Source: an uncultured Clostridia bacterium (lineage in GTDB: Bacteria > Bacillota > Clostridia > Peptostreptococcales > Anaerovoracaceae). Taken from it: a stretch of DNA of 64,000 nt. The stretch covers positions 31,311-95,310 of the forward strand of contig CAKQOE010000003.1 of assembly GCA_934255545.1 (NCBI GenBank), given 5' to 3'. Shown here piece by piece: positions 1 to 7,957 of the stretch (its first letter is position 1; each line of letters opens with the position of its first letter). The position numbers were made by a program, and so were the translations under genes. The notes below the pieces were generated by a model. That model made no database searches and had not been told where the DNA came from. It saw only the letters and a list, made by a program, of their open reading frames with translations.

Positions 1-711
1 TGGCTCAAGACAGCAAGGGCTAACAGCAACAGAGAGCTTGAGCTTGCTACATGCAATGAGCTCGGAGGCGTATGCCGCGTGCTTGGAGACCAGGAACGCG
101 CGAAGCAGCTTTACGAAAGAGCGCTTGAACTCATAATCGCGCTCAGACTGACAGGCACGGATAACCATGCTGTAACGCTCATAAACGCCGGGGACGTGTA
201 TATCGTAACGGGCGACTATGAGACGGCGCTTCATTATTTCCTGCAGGCGCAGCAGATACTGACGGCTATAGATATGGACGGCGACTACCGTATGGCGGCG
301 CTGTGCAACAATATAAGCATGGTATACCGCTATCAGGGAAAGCTTGCTGAGGCAGAGGAAGCGCTCAACAGAGCGTTTGATATCATAAAAGGCCTGCCTG
401 AGTGCCGTCCTGAGATGGCGACGACGCTTGTAAATCTCGGCGAGCTTCAGCTCAAGCAGCAAAAATACACGATGTCTGAGGAAAGCTTTAAAAACGCGAT
501 CATGATATATGAAAAGGAGCTCGGAGGGCGTGACCCGCATCTTCCGTCAGCGTACTCAGGCCTCGGTCATCTTTATTATGTGACCGGACGCCTCGGCGAA
601 TCAGAATCGGCATACGTGCGCGCTCTCGCGCTTGCTGAGGCGCAGTTCGGCAAAAACGACGCTTACAGGATAATAAGCAGAAATCTTGATACGGTAAGAA
701 AAGCAGGCTGA
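1..711 (+). CDS. TPR-repeat protein, 5' partial
   Basis: The reading frame is open from the first base of the window, so the true start lies upstream and a GTG at 79 is probably internal. The visible ~236 residues are tandem tetratricopeptide repeats, with alternating A/G/Y/L positions such as ALxxAxxxYxxALEL and LGELQLKQQKY, ending in a last helix. TPR solenoids bind partner proteins, and no enzymatic domain is seen. It lies 85 bp before a DUF4037 gene and in the same direction as a DUF4125 gene further on; I recall these three families travelling together, so a shared role is inferred. The partner is unknown. Confidence 0.8.
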   Translation, partial: WLKTARANSNRELELATCNELGGVCRVLGDQERAKQLYERALELIIALRLTGTDNHAVTLINAGDVYIVTGDYETALHYFLQAQQILTAIDMDGDYRMAALCNNISMVYRYQGKLAEAEEALNRAFDIIKGLPECRPEMATTLVNLGELQLKQQKYTMSEESFKNAIMIYEKELGGRDPHLPSAYSGLGHLYYVTGRLGESESAYVRALALAEAQFGKNDAYRIISRNLDTVRKAG

Positions 712-714
712 TAT

Positions 715-730
715 CGCGCGCCGGCGCGCG
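715..730. repeat. GC-only perfect palindrome after stop codon
   Basis: CGCGCGCCGGCGCGCG is a perfect 16-bp palindrome 4 bp after the TPR stop codon. It has no T-tract, so it is not a classical terminator. It belongs to a dispersed intergenic family with core GCGCC(C)GGCGC; see findings. Confidence 0.7.
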
Positions 731-796
731 TGATGACATAGTGATGAACATATTTATTATTGATATATGATTTAAAATTACGGAGAATTTTAAAAA

Positions 797-1729
797 ATGA
801 AAGGAATGGAACTCAGCAGAAAGTATTTCGATGAATACGGTCTGCCTATGCTAAAGCAGAAATTCCCGCAGTACATCGACAAAATGGCAGCAGGCCTTGC
901 AGGTGAAGGCTCAGAATGCCTTGGATTTGACGATGAATACTCGCAGGATCACGATTTCGGAGCAGGCTTCTGTATATGGCTGCCCGATGATCTTTACAGG
1001 AGCATCGGCGCTGAGATACAAAAAGAGTATGACAGACTTCCTGAAACATATATGGGCATAAGCCGCAATATAACGGCTATGAATCCCGGAAGGACCGGGG
1101 CTATGTCTACGGAAGACTTTTATTTCAGGTATACCGGGCTCAGGCGCGCGCCTCAGGATAACATGGAGTGGTTCAGGATACCGGAGCATTTTCTCGCTAC
1201 TGTCACGAACGGTCAGGTATTTATGGACAGGCTCGGGCAGTTTACAGATATACGGACGGCGCTGCTCGGATATTATCCGGAGGACGTACTCCGAAAGAAG
1301 CTGGCAGCCAGATGCGCTGTGATGGCGCAGGCCGGTCAGTATAATTATCCCCGCTGCATAAAGCGCGGTGAGCGCTCGGCGGCGTACCTTGCATGCGCTG
1401 AGTTTATAAAAGCGGCGCTGTCTGCGGTCTATCTTCTCAACCGCAGGTATATGCCGTTTTACAAGTGGTCGTTTCGCGGTACAGACGATCTGCCTTTGCT
1501 GAAAAACGCAGCTTCTGCTCTCAGAAAACTCTCTCTCGCTGACGATGCCGGAGCACATGATACAGCAAAGCAGGATCTTATAGAAAGCATCTGCATAGAT
1601 GTCATACGCGAAATGAACAGACAGCACCTTACATATGTTACTGAAACGTTTATGGAGGCGCAGGCGCTCGACCTGATGAAGGGCGTGAGTGATACACGAA
1701 TTTCATCGATGCATATACTTGCAGATTAA
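797..1729 (+). CDS. DUF4037 family nucleotidyltransferase-like protein
   Basis: 310 residues. The N-terminal half has GEGSECLGFDDEYSQDHDFG, a pattern like the GS...DxD core of polymerase-beta-type nucleotidyltransferases, and matches what I know of DUF4037 proteins (ELSRKYFDEYGLPML start). The C-terminal half is helical with many Ala/Arg and no known motif. It is preceded by AGGAG-like purines and follows the TPR gene. No substrate can be assigned. The family is sometimes compared with minimal nucleotidyltransferases, but a toxin/antitoxin role is not supported here. A GC-rich hairpin (near 1757-1774) follows the stop. Confidence 0.7.
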   Translation: MKGMELSRKYFDEYGLPMLKQKFPQYIDKMAAGLAGEGSECLGFDDEYSQDHDFGAGFCIWLPDDLYRSIGAEIQKEYDRLPETYMGISRNITAMNPGRTGAMSTEDFYFRYTGLRRAPQDNMEWFRIPEHFLATVTNGQVFMDRLGQFTDIRTALLGYYPEDVLRKKLAARCAVMAQAGQYNYPRCIKRGERSAAYLACAEFIKAALSAVYLLNRRYMPFYKWSFRGTDDLPLLKNAASALRKLSLADDAGAHDTAKQDLIESICIDVIREMNRQHLTYVTETFMEAQALDLMKGVSDTRISSMHILAD

Positions 1730-1803
1730 AATAAATATTGATAATCAATGAATACAGCCGCGCAGGCGCGGAGCGTTTATTGGTCATTGATGTGAAAATT
1801 CGA

Positions 1804-1832
1804 TTGCTTTTATGAAGGTTACAATATATTAT
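1804..1832 (+). promoter_or_regulatory. Candidate sigma70-type promoter for SMR pair
   Basis: TTGCTT at 1804-1809 and TATTAT at 1827-1832 are separated by 17 bp in an AT-rich spacer, about 80 bp before the first SMR gene. No riboswitch (for example a guanidine ykkC type) was recognised between it and the start codon. Confidence 0.4.
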
Positions 1833-1909
1833 ATAACAGGTAAGATTTTATTGTGTTTTACTTTGTTTATAATAAAAATATGTGACTTTCTGTTGGAAAG
1901 GAGTAGTTT

Positions 1910-2290
1910 ATGTCGGCTAAAACGGCATACATACTGCTTGTTATCTCTATACTTTTTGAACAGATAGGAACAGGCTTTCTTGAGGCTACTAAAGCGTTTA
2001 CGTTTTTAAAGCCTACGATCATTGTGATCGTTGCATACGTTATATCATATATACTCTTCTCAAAGCTTCTTGAGAAGATAAACCTGAGCGTGGCGTACGC
2101 GACATGGACGGCTTTAGGCACGATAAGTGCGGCGCTTATAGGACTTATAGCATATAAGCAGGTCATATCCGTAACAGGATGGATAGCTATATTTATCATG
2201 TGCGCCGGTATAGTCATACTTAATCTTTTCGGTACGCCGAAGGAAGAAAAAGGCGGTGACGGAAAAAAGAACGGGGGTGATGCTGAATGA
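1910..2290 (+). CDS. Small multidrug resistance (SMR) transporter subunit A
   Basis: 126 residues with four predicted membrane helices, typical of SMR proteins (~105-120 residues). The ATG has a good GGAAAGGAG site. It ends in a charged tail (GGDGKKNGGDAE) and overlaps the next SMR gene by four bases (ATGA), so the two are translationally coupled and probably form a heterodimer. The conserved membrane Glu of helix 1 can be matched to the E in ISILFEQIGTGFLE. SMR pumps exchange protons for quaternary ammonium or guanidinium cations. Next to a choline locus it may move choline, trimethylamine or a related cation, but that is inference. Confidence 0.85.
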   Translation: MSAKTAYILLVISILFEQIGTGFLEATKAFTFLKPTIIVIVAYVISYILFSKLLEKINLSVAYATWTALGTISAALIGLIAYKQVISVTGWIAIFIMCAGIVILNLFGTPKEEKGGDGKKNGGDAE

Positions 2291-2613
2291 GTATCGTAAC
2301 AGCATATTTCCTTCTCGGAGTTTCAGTCATCACTGAGATCATTGCGACATCGACGCTTCCGGCTACAAAGGGATTTACAAAGCTCAAACCGAGCCTTGTA
2401 TCTGTGATCGGATATGTAGTATGTTTTTACTGCATGGGCATAGCGCTGACGAAGCTCAACCTGGGTATCGCTTATGGCACATGGGGCGCTATCGGTACGG
2501 CGGTGACGCCGATCATAGGCTATATAGCTTACAAACAGAAGACAACAAAAGCAGGCTGGTTCGGAGTGCTTCTTACTGTTATAGGCGTATTTATACTTAA
2601 CATGTACGGCTGA
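2287..2613 (+). CDS. SMR transporter subunit B
   Basis: 108 residues, four membrane helices, with the conserved helix-1 Glu in VSVITEIIATSTLPATKGF and the YGTWGAIGT segment of SMR helix 3. Its start overlaps the stop of subunit A. The close pairing of two divergent SMR genes is the usual arrangement for obligate heterodimeric SMR pumps. It is followed by a short GC-rich hairpin and a 200-bp spacer before the DUF4125 gene. Likely role: export or antiport of a quaternary amine linked to choline use. Confidence 0.85.
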   Translation: MSIVTAYFLLGVSVITEIIATSTLPATKGFTKLKPSLVSVIGYVVCFYCMGIALTKLNLGIAYGTWGAIGTAVTPIIGYIAYKQKTTKAGWFGVLLTVIGVFILNMYG

Positions 2614-2814
2614 TGCTCCGCGCTTGCGCAGCAATATCCGACGGCAGCATCCGGTGGCAGCGTTCAGACGGTAAACAGATAAAACACATGAAAATATTGG
2701 TATTCATTTTGGATTTGATTTGATTTCAGATGCTTGGAAGCCGCGGTTTTCGGCAGGCATTTTCGAAAATGACCGCTGTCCGGCGCCTGAAAGAGCGTTT
2801 CAGGAGGTTTCTTT

Positions 2815-3468
2815 ATGAGAGAAGACATAAAAATAAAGGCCCGACCGGAAGATGAGATCATAAACGCAGTTATAGAGCGCGAGTGGTCCATGTTTGATAA
2901 AGTTCAGAATATCGGAGGCTGCAGGGCGTCATGCCAGGATGACGAATGGACGTTTTATGCCAACAGATACAGCCAGTTTTCCGCGCTGAGCCAGGAAACT
3001 GTATTCAGCTATTACAATGACCTGACGCGCGCCATAGAGGACGGCCGTAATGTGATAACAGAAAAATACGCTTATATGATGGAGTTTACGGATCCGGAGT
3101 ATTATCACCGCGAGCTTGAGGCTTCACTTCCTGCCGTACCTGCTGATAATATGGAGCTCGTGCAGCAGATCGTTGAAATACAGCTCAGGCAGGAGAAGGC
3201 TTTCAGAGAGAGATTTCCGTATTTTGCCGGACGAGGCAGAGTCCTTGACAATGACGAAAGCTCATTCACTTCGTTTAAAGTATATAGCATCGGAGAGCTT
3301 AAGACGTATTCATACGATACGTTGAAGCTTTTTTTACGTGACATAAAGCTTACTGACAGAGAGGCGGAACTCAGTCTTTCATACAGGATACATCTGAACA
3401 CCGCCCGTTTTTACGGCTACAAAACACTTGATGATGCAGAAAATGCTTTAAGAGAAGGGCGGAGGTAA
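2815..3468 (+). CDS. DUF4125 family protein
   Basis: 217 residues. The N-terminal third contains EREWSMFDKVQNIGG, RASCQDD and FYANRYSQF, which I recognise as the DUF4125 signature, and EKYAYMMEFTDPEYY follows. It is soluble, with no signal or membrane segment. The start has a strong AGGAGG site. It ends 6 bp before the MerR start, so the two are one transcript. The function of DUF4125 is unknown. It appears to partner with the DUF4037 and TPR genes upstream of this choline locus. Confidence 0.75.
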   Translation: MREDIKIKARPEDEIINAVIEREWSMFDKVQNIGGCRASCQDDEWTFYANRYSQFSALSQETVFSYYNDLTRAIEDGRNVITEKYAYMMEFTDPEYYHRELEASLPAVPADNMELVQQIVEIQLRQEKAFRERFPYFAGRGRVLDNDESSFTSFKVYSIGELKTYSYDTLKLFLRDIKLTDREAELSLSYRIHLNTARFYGYKTLDDAENALREGRR

Positions 3469-3474
3469 TGTCAA

Positions 3475-4335
3475 ATGGAGAGAGAGATCAGAGAGAACAA
3501 GGACAGTAGACAGCTTTATTCCATAGGCCAGGTAAGCAAGCTGTGCAACATATCGCAGAAGACATTGAGATATTATGACAAGATAGGTCTGATAAAGCCG
3601 GATAAAGTTGATGACAGCAACAACTACAGATACTACAGCCGCGAGACGCTGCTTTTCGTGCCTGTCATAAAATACTACAAGCAGATGGGTTTCAAGCTTG
3701 AGGAGATGCAGGAGCTGCTGGGCAGCTCGTCATACAGCAGGCATATTCGTAAATTCAACGAAAAGATATCTGAGATACAGCAGCAGATGAGTGAGCTGCG
3801 CGTTGCGAGCAGATCTATAAAAGACTGGAGAGACCTTATACTTGAAGCGCAGACAGTGCTTGAAAATAAAGTGACTGAGGTGTCTGTAAGGTATCTGGAC
3901 AACCTGTCGGGATGCTATATGGAGCAGGATTTCAACGGAAATTATCCCGAGACTATCATAAATATCGACTGGACTAATTACCTCGAGCAGATAGACATCT
4001 CCATAACAGGCGCTGTCATGATGTACTGCGGCGACTTTCGCAGCAAGATGCTCCGCAAGAACGTCCGCATAAAGGTATTTCAGGAGGTAGCGACAGCATC
4101 TGAGGATTATCCGGCGTTTTCTGTAGGAGGCACGATGGTCGCGTCATGCTATCATATAGGAAATTACGGCACTATAAACGACACATATAAAAAGATAATG
4201 AACTGGGCAGAAACGAACGGTTACGAATGCTCCGAATTTTCGGTTGAACGCTTCGTGACTGATTTCTGGACCACTAAAAATATAGATGAATTCATCACGG
4301 AAGTGATCGTAGGCATCAAGAGAAAGGAAGTTTAG
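3475..4335 (+). CDS. MerR-family regulator with effector-binding domain
   Basis: 286 residues. Residues ~14-60 form the MerR winged helix (YSIGQVSKLCNISQKTLRYY, then DKIGLIKP and NYRYYS), followed by a dimerisation coiled coil (~90-135) and a C-terminal domain (~140-285) that resembles the GyrI/BmrR-type ligand-binding fold. BmrR-like domains bind hydrophobic cations, so choline or a related amine is a sensible effector, but this is inferred. The start is set by GGAGGT 8 bp upstream of ATG 3475; a GTG/ATG further up would lose this spacing. The likely target is the 20-bp-spacer promoter at 5604-5635. Confidence 0.85.
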   Translation: MEREIRENKDSRQLYSIGQVSKLCNISQKTLRYYDKIGLIKPDKVDDSNNYRYYSRETLLFVPVIKYYKQMGFKLEEMQELLGSSSYSRHIRKFNEKISEIQQQMSELRVASRSIKDWRDLILEAQTVLENKVTEVSVRYLDNLSGCYMEQDFNGNYPETIINIDWTNYLEQIDISITGAVMMYCGDFRSKMLRKNVRIKVFQEVATASEDYPAFSVGGTMVASCYHIGNYGTINDTYKKIMNWAETNGYECSEFSVERFVTDFWTTKNIDEFITEVIVGIKRKEV

Positions 4336-4342
4336 ATTAAAA

Positions 4343-4729
4343 ATGGCAGATATAAATGATCTGTTTCCACATGATGAAGACGGAAGGTTAAGGATCATAC
4401 AGGAGCACGTTCCGGGCAAGCAGATAACGCTTGCGCATATAATCGGAAGCCCGCGCCCTATAGTTTACAAGAAGCTCGGACTTAATCCGGATATCGATTA
4501 CGGTTCGTCAGCGATAGGGATCATCACTGTATCTCCTCCTGAATCAGCAGTAATAGCAAGCGATATATCAGTAAAATCAGGCGACGTTTACCTGGGCTTT
4601 GTAGACCGTTTCAGCGGCTCGCTCATCATAACAGGCAGGCTTTCAGAAGTAGAAACTGCTATAAATGAAATAGTAACGTACTTCAGAGACGACCTCGGAT
4701 ATGCGTGCTGCGACGTCACAAGAAGATAA
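4343..4729 (+). CDS. Permuted BMC-H shell protein, EutS/PduU type (copy 1)
   Basis: 128 residues. It begins with an N-terminal strand pair, RLRIIQEHVPGKQITLAHII, then the BMC core with SAIGIITVSPPESAVIASDI and DVYLGFVDRFSGSLIITG. This order is the circular permutation seen in EutS and PduU, whose hexamers have a capped pore. It follows MerR by 7 bp and precedes a EutP-like GTPase. A second copy with the same neighbour order lies at 13072. It is unusual for a shell gene to sit in the regulatory block before the main operon promoter. Confidence 0.85.
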   Translation: MADINDLFPHDEDGRLRIIQEHVPGKQITLAHIIGSPRPIVYKKLGLNPDIDYGSSAIGIITVSPPESAVIASDISVKSGDVYLGFVDRFSGSLIITGRLSEVETAINEIVTYFRDDLGYACCDVTRR

Positions 4730-4743
4730 AGGCGGCAGTATAA

Positions 4744-5220
4744 ATGAGAAAGATCATACTCATCGGCCGCAGCGAGACAGGCAAGACGACGCTGACTCAG
4801 GCGCTCAAGGGTGAAAAGATCCAATACCACAAGACGCAGTACGTAAATAATTTCGATGTTATAATAGACACTCCGGGTGAGTATGCGGAAACTGCCGACC
4901 TTGGCGGAGCACTGGCTATATATTCATATGAAGCCGATGTAGTCGGACTGCTTCTCAGCGCTATAGAGCCTTACTCGCTCTATCCGCCGTGCATATGCGC
5001 CATGGTAAACCGTGAGGTCATAGGCATAGTCACAAAGATAGACAGATCGGACGCTGTTCCGGAACGTTCAGCCGAATGGCTGAGGCTTGCAGGCTGCGAA
5101 AAGATATTTTACGTCAGCTCATACACAGGCGAGGGTATCCCGGAGCTTCTTGAATATCTCAAGGAAGACGGTGACGTGCTCCCGTGGGAGGAAGCTAAAA
5201 GAGCAGATAATGAGCTTTAG
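4744..5220 (+). CDS. EutP/PduV-like small GTPase (copy 1)
   Basis: 158 residues. A P-loop GRSETGKTT lies near residues 8-16, DTPGEY is the switch II/G3 motif, and VTKID is the G4 motif. The size fits the EutP/PduV family (~150-160 residues) found in most microcompartment loci. Members have been linked to compartment positioning or acetate kinase activity, so the function here is open. It is the last gene before strong hairpins at 5371 and 5540. It pairs with EutS copy 1, as GTPase copy 2 pairs with EutS copy 2. Confidence 0.85.
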   Translation: MRKIILIGRSETGKTTLTQALKGEKIQYHKTQYVNNFDVIIDTPGEYAETADLGGALAIYSYEADVVGLLLSAIEPYSLYPPCICAMVNREVIGIVTKIDRSDAVPERSAEWLRLAGCEKIFYVSSYTGEGIPELLEYLKEDGDVLPWEEAKRADNEL

Positions 5221-5370
5221 GAATGTAATGCAGTAAATGCATAAAAGAAAGCGCGCGTCGCCGCGCGAACACGGATGCGCGTGAAGATACTGATTTACAA
5301 AGCACACGGGCTATAGACTGTATACACTTATATCTGTATTACATATAAGCAAAATATTATATTATACGGT

Positions 5371-5402
5371 AAAGAAAGATTCCCCTTGGGGAATCTTTCT
5401 TT
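5371..5402 (+). terminator. Strong hairpin ending the regulatory block
   Basis: AAAGAAAGATTCCCC pairs with GGGGAATCTTTCTTT across a two-base gap. The A/T-rich stem ends supply the T-rich tail on both strands, so it may act in both directions. It lies 150 bp after the GTPase stop codon. Confidence 0.8.
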
Positions 5403-5539
5403 ACTTTGTATGATAAAAAACTAACAATATCCCATCCAAATTGACTGCACCATATTTTTGTATTGTCAAGCAAAAGTTTGTTTTAAACATGTTTTTTAAT
5501 TCAAATAAGCTTGTGATTTCAATGCATTGAGTATATAAC

Positions 5540-5576
5540 GGGAGCACCGCTTATAATGCCGGTGCTCCTGTTTTTT
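5540..5576 (+). terminator. Rho-independent terminator
   Basis: GGAGCACCG and CGGTGCTCC form a 9-bp stem with a ~10-nt loop, followed by TGTTTTTT. It insulates the main microcompartment promoter just downstream. The 130 bp between this and the previous hairpin is AT-rich with no gene visible. Confidence 0.85.
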
Positions 5577-5603
5577 GATATCTGAAAATTTTGAAAAAAA
5601 ATA

Positions 5604-5635
5604 TTGACCTTCCACCTTACTGTATGGAGTATATT
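5604..5635 (+). promoter_or_regulatory. MerR-type promoter of the main choline microcompartment operon
   Basis: TTGACC at 5604-5609 and TATATT at 5630-5635 are separated by 20 bp rather than 17 bp. The spacer carries an imperfect dyad, TCCA at 5611-5614 and TGGA at 5625-5628. Long 19-20 bp spacers with a central dyad are the hallmark of MerR-activated promoters, where the regulator untwists the DNA. A MerR gene lies 1.3 kb upstream. Confidence 0.75.
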
Positions 5636-5655
5636 CAACAATAGGGAGAGGAAGT

Positions 5656-5830
5656 ATGGGAATACTGTGCCGACAGGGCTTTTAAAGCTGTTGCAAAAGT
5701 AACATTATATGGTAATGTTAAACGGCAATCATACATATTATATGTACTTAGTTATGCAGCGGCTGTAAAAACTCTGACGGATGTATTCGGTGTTTCTGTT
5801 ATGAATACTCCCGAAAGTTTATCACAATAA
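5656..5830 (+). pseudogene. Possible frameshifted small gene in operon leader
   Basis: A good ribosome site (GGGAGAGGA) precedes ATG 5656, but that frame stops after nine codons. In the +1 frame, protein-like sequence runs on to TAA 5830, including EYCADRAFKAVAKVTLYG and YVLSYAAAVKTLTDVFGVSV, but has no start codon of its own. One single-base change would join the two into a ~58-residue protein. It is either a decayed small gene, a sequencing error, or a leader peptide region. I do not recognise the product. Confidence 0.3.
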
Positions 5831-5855
5831 TTTATATTTAAAGGAGAAGTTTTTA

Positions 5856-6929
5856 ATGAACAATTCTGCACAGGCTTTAGCCGCTAAACAGGCGCTGGCT
5901 AAAGGATTCAGAAAAAAGGGTATTGCGATCGCAGTCCTGTCAGGTATGCTTTACGGAATCTACACTGCGTTCATGACTCAGGGTATGGCTTCAGGCAAGT
6001 GGGCTGCATGGTACGGCGGAGCAGCATCAGCATTCGCTGTTATCTACACTCTCAGTGCTGTAGGCGCTGCTACAAACGACCTTTTCTCAGCTGTATGGAC
6101 TCTTATCTATTCAGCTATCAAGGGTAAGCTTGGTGACTTCGGCAGATCACTCAAGTCTAAGCCGGGTGTGATCCTTATCATATCTGCTATCATCGGTGGT
6201 CCTATCGCTTCAACTTGCTATGTATTAGGTCTCCAGCTCGGCGGATCTATCATCATTCCTATCGCTGCATTAAACGCAGCTATCGGCGCTATCATCGGTA
6301 AGTTCGTATTTAAGCAGCCTCTTACAGGCAAGATGATCCTCGGTATCATCATCTGCTTCGCAGCTGCAGTACTTATCGGAAGCACATCATTCGCTGACGG
6401 CGTAGACCTCAGCGGCGGCGCTGTATTCGGCCTTATCGCTGCATTCTGCGCAGCTCTCGGCTGGGGTATCGAAGGCGCGGTTGCAGGCTTCGGTACATCA
6501 ATGATCGACCCTGAGATCGGTATCACTATCAGACAGGTGACATCAGGCTTATCAAACGCTATAATCCTCGTTCCGCTCCTCTCACTCATAGGCGGTGACG
6601 GAATCGGTTCTGGTTTCTCATTCGTAGCTCAGGCTCTCTCTGATGGTCCTTCAGCTTGGATGTTCATCATCTCAGGTCTTGCAGCAGCAGCTTCATTCGG
6701 CTTCTGGTACAAGGGCAACAGTATGTGCGGTGCAGCTCTCGGTATGGCTTGCAACGGCATGTACGCTTTCTGGGGTCCACTCTTCTGCTTCCTTATCATC
6801 GGTCTTGGCTTTGGTGTAGACGGTTACGCTATTCCATGGCAGGGCTGGGTAGGCGCAGCTATCATGGTATTCGGTATCTTCGTACTGGCAATTGCTCAGG
6901 GTAAGGCAGCAGCAGAGGAGGCAAAATAA
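5856..6929 (+). CDS. DMT-superfamily transporter
   Basis: 357 residues, about ten hydrophobic segments, with an internal duplication of the drug/metabolite transporter type (PIASTCYVLGLQLGGSIIIP and NAAIGAIIGKFVFKQPLTG in the first half). Codon use is strongly biased to a small codon set, as in CutC and the shell genes, so it should be highly expressed. It is the first intact gene after the MerR-type promoter and is followed after 2 bp by an 88-residue protein. Position suggests it imports choline or exports a product such as trimethylamine; the substrate cannot be read from the sequence. Confidence 0.8.
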   Translation: MNNSAQALAAKQALAKGFRKKGIAIAVLSGMLYGIYTAFMTQGMASGKWAAWYGGAASAFAVIYTLSAVGAATNDLFSAVWTLIYSAIKGKLGDFGRSLKSKPGVILIISAIIGGPIASTCYVLGLQLGGSIIIPIAALNAAIGAIIGKFVFKQPLTGKMILGIIICFAAAVLIGSTSFADGVDLSGGAVFGLIAAFCAALGWGIEGAVAGFGTSMIDPEIGITIRQVTSGLSNAIILVPLLSLIGGDGIGSGFSFVAQALSDGPSAWMFIISGLAAAASFGFWYKGNSMCGAALGMACNGMYAFWGPLFCFLIIGLGFGVDGYAIPWQGWVGAAIMVFGIFVLAIAQGKAAAEEAK

Positions 6930-6931
6930 TA

Positions 6932-7198
6932 ATGAAACCATTAAACTTTGCAATTTTAAAATATTTTACAACGGTTAAAGAGGCTTGCGCTGATGACGTT
7001 ATCGAAGCGCTCAAGCCACAGTACGGTAACTTCAAGGCCCTCAAGAAGAAGGCAGTTATCGAAGCTCTTATGACAGCAGAAGCAAATGGCCTTATTGCTG
7101 AATCAAGATTTGAGCTTAAGAACGACGGCGAGCTTGTAGTTTACTACAACGCTCCAGCTGAATGTGCAGCTACTATCAACAGTTATATAAAGGACTAA
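6932..7198 (+). CDS. Small winged-helix-like hypothetical protein
   Basis: 88 residues with no membrane segment. The pattern LKYFTTVKEACADDVIEAL, then KKKAVIEALMTAEANGLI, then a strand pair (ESRFELKNDGELVVYYNA), is like a small winged helix fold. The start follows the transporter stop by 2 bp, so translation is probably coupled. It shares the optimised codon use of its neighbours. It could be a transporter accessory protein or a small regulator. I cannot name a family. Confidence 0.65.
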   Translation: MKPLNFAILKYFTTVKEACADDVIEALKPQYGNFKALKKKAVIEALMTAEANGLIAESRFELKNDGELVVYYNAPAECAATINSYIKD

Positions 7199-7302
7199 TG
7201 ATTTAAAGGCGAAAGCCTGTATAGACCCATCCGCGGGGCGGATGCAGCGACTGCGCGCTGATATTCATGCCTCGCGGATATTTCAGAAAGGAGACAGACT
7301 TA

Positions 7303-7602
7303 ATGAGATACGAAGCAGATCAGGCACTCGGTATGCTTGAAACTGTAGGTATGGTTCCTGCTCTTGAGGCAGCTGACAAGATGCTCAAGGCTGCAGATGT
7401 AGAACTTATCTCCTACGAAAATGTCGGTTCAACTCTCGTTACTATATTCATAAAGGGAGATGTAGCCGCAGTAAAGGCAGCTATCAGCGCGGGCGCAGAA
7501 GCTGCTGCAGCGATCGGTAAGCTCACAGCTACTGACGTAATTCCACGCCCTATCAGACCAATCGGTGATATCGTTTCTATTTACGATATCGACGAAATGT
7601 AA
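7303..7602 (+). CDS. BMC-H shell protein
   Basis: 99 residues from ATG 7303, which has AAAGGAG 10 bp upstream; an in-frame upstream ATG at 7267 has no such site. Single BMC domain: ALGMLETVGMVPALEAADKM, ADVELIS, GSTLVTIFIKGDVAAVKAAI. It forms hexameric facets of the compartment. The central pore loop differs from the usual GGG: ENVGSTL reads G-S at the pore, as does the next gene's ENTASGY. Followed 16 bp later by another BMC-H. Confidence 0.9.
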   Translation: MRYEADQALGMLETVGMVPALEAADKMLKAADVELISYENVGSTLVTIFIKGDVAAVKAAISAGAEAAAAIGKLTATDVIPRPIRPIGDIVSIYDIDEM

Positions 7603-7618
7603 TTAAGGAGGTATCGAA

Positions 7619-7933
7619 ATGGCAAGATCAGAAGCAATAGGCTTAATTGAAACTTTCGGTATCGTTTATGCTATTGAAGCAGCAGATGCTATGTGCAAGG
7701 CTGCAGATGTAGAGCTCATAGGATTCGAAAACACAGCATCAGGATATATTTCAGTCCTGACTGAAGGAGATGTAGGCGCATGCAGAACTGCTGTTGAGGC
7801 AGGCTGCAAGGCTGTACAGGAAATCGGTTCAGAAGTATACAGTTCAGTAGTTATCGCAAGACCTCACGAAGATCTCGCAAAGATCACTGCTCTGTATTCT
7901 TTAGACAAGCTCCTTCCTTACGTAGAAAAATAA
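7619..7933 (+). CDS. BMC-H shell protein
   Basis: 104 residues, start set by AAGGAGG. Single BMC domain with AIGLIETFGIVYAIEAADAM and SGYISVLTEGDVGACRTAVE. Cysteines occur at MCKAADVE and GCKAVQE. It is a divergent paralogue of the preceding BMC-H, and the tandem pair probably contributes different pores to the same shell. It is 24 bp before the aldehyde dehydrogenase-like gene. Confidence 0.9.
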   Translation: MARSEAIGLIETFGIVYAIEAADAMCKAADVELIGFENTASGYISVLTEGDVGACRTAVEAGCKAVQEIGSEVYSSVVIARPHEDLAKITALYSLDKLLPYVEK

Positions 7934-7957
7934 TGATCCGAGAGGAGAGAGAATCAC

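Noticed and set aside
911..1627. Long minus-strand open frame of 238 codons
   Set aside because: It lies entirely within the DUF4037 gene on the opposite strand and has no ribosome site or recognisable motif.
1733..1909. Guanidine riboswitch before the SMR pair
   Set aside because: The conserved ACG-type loops of ykkC aptamers were not found.
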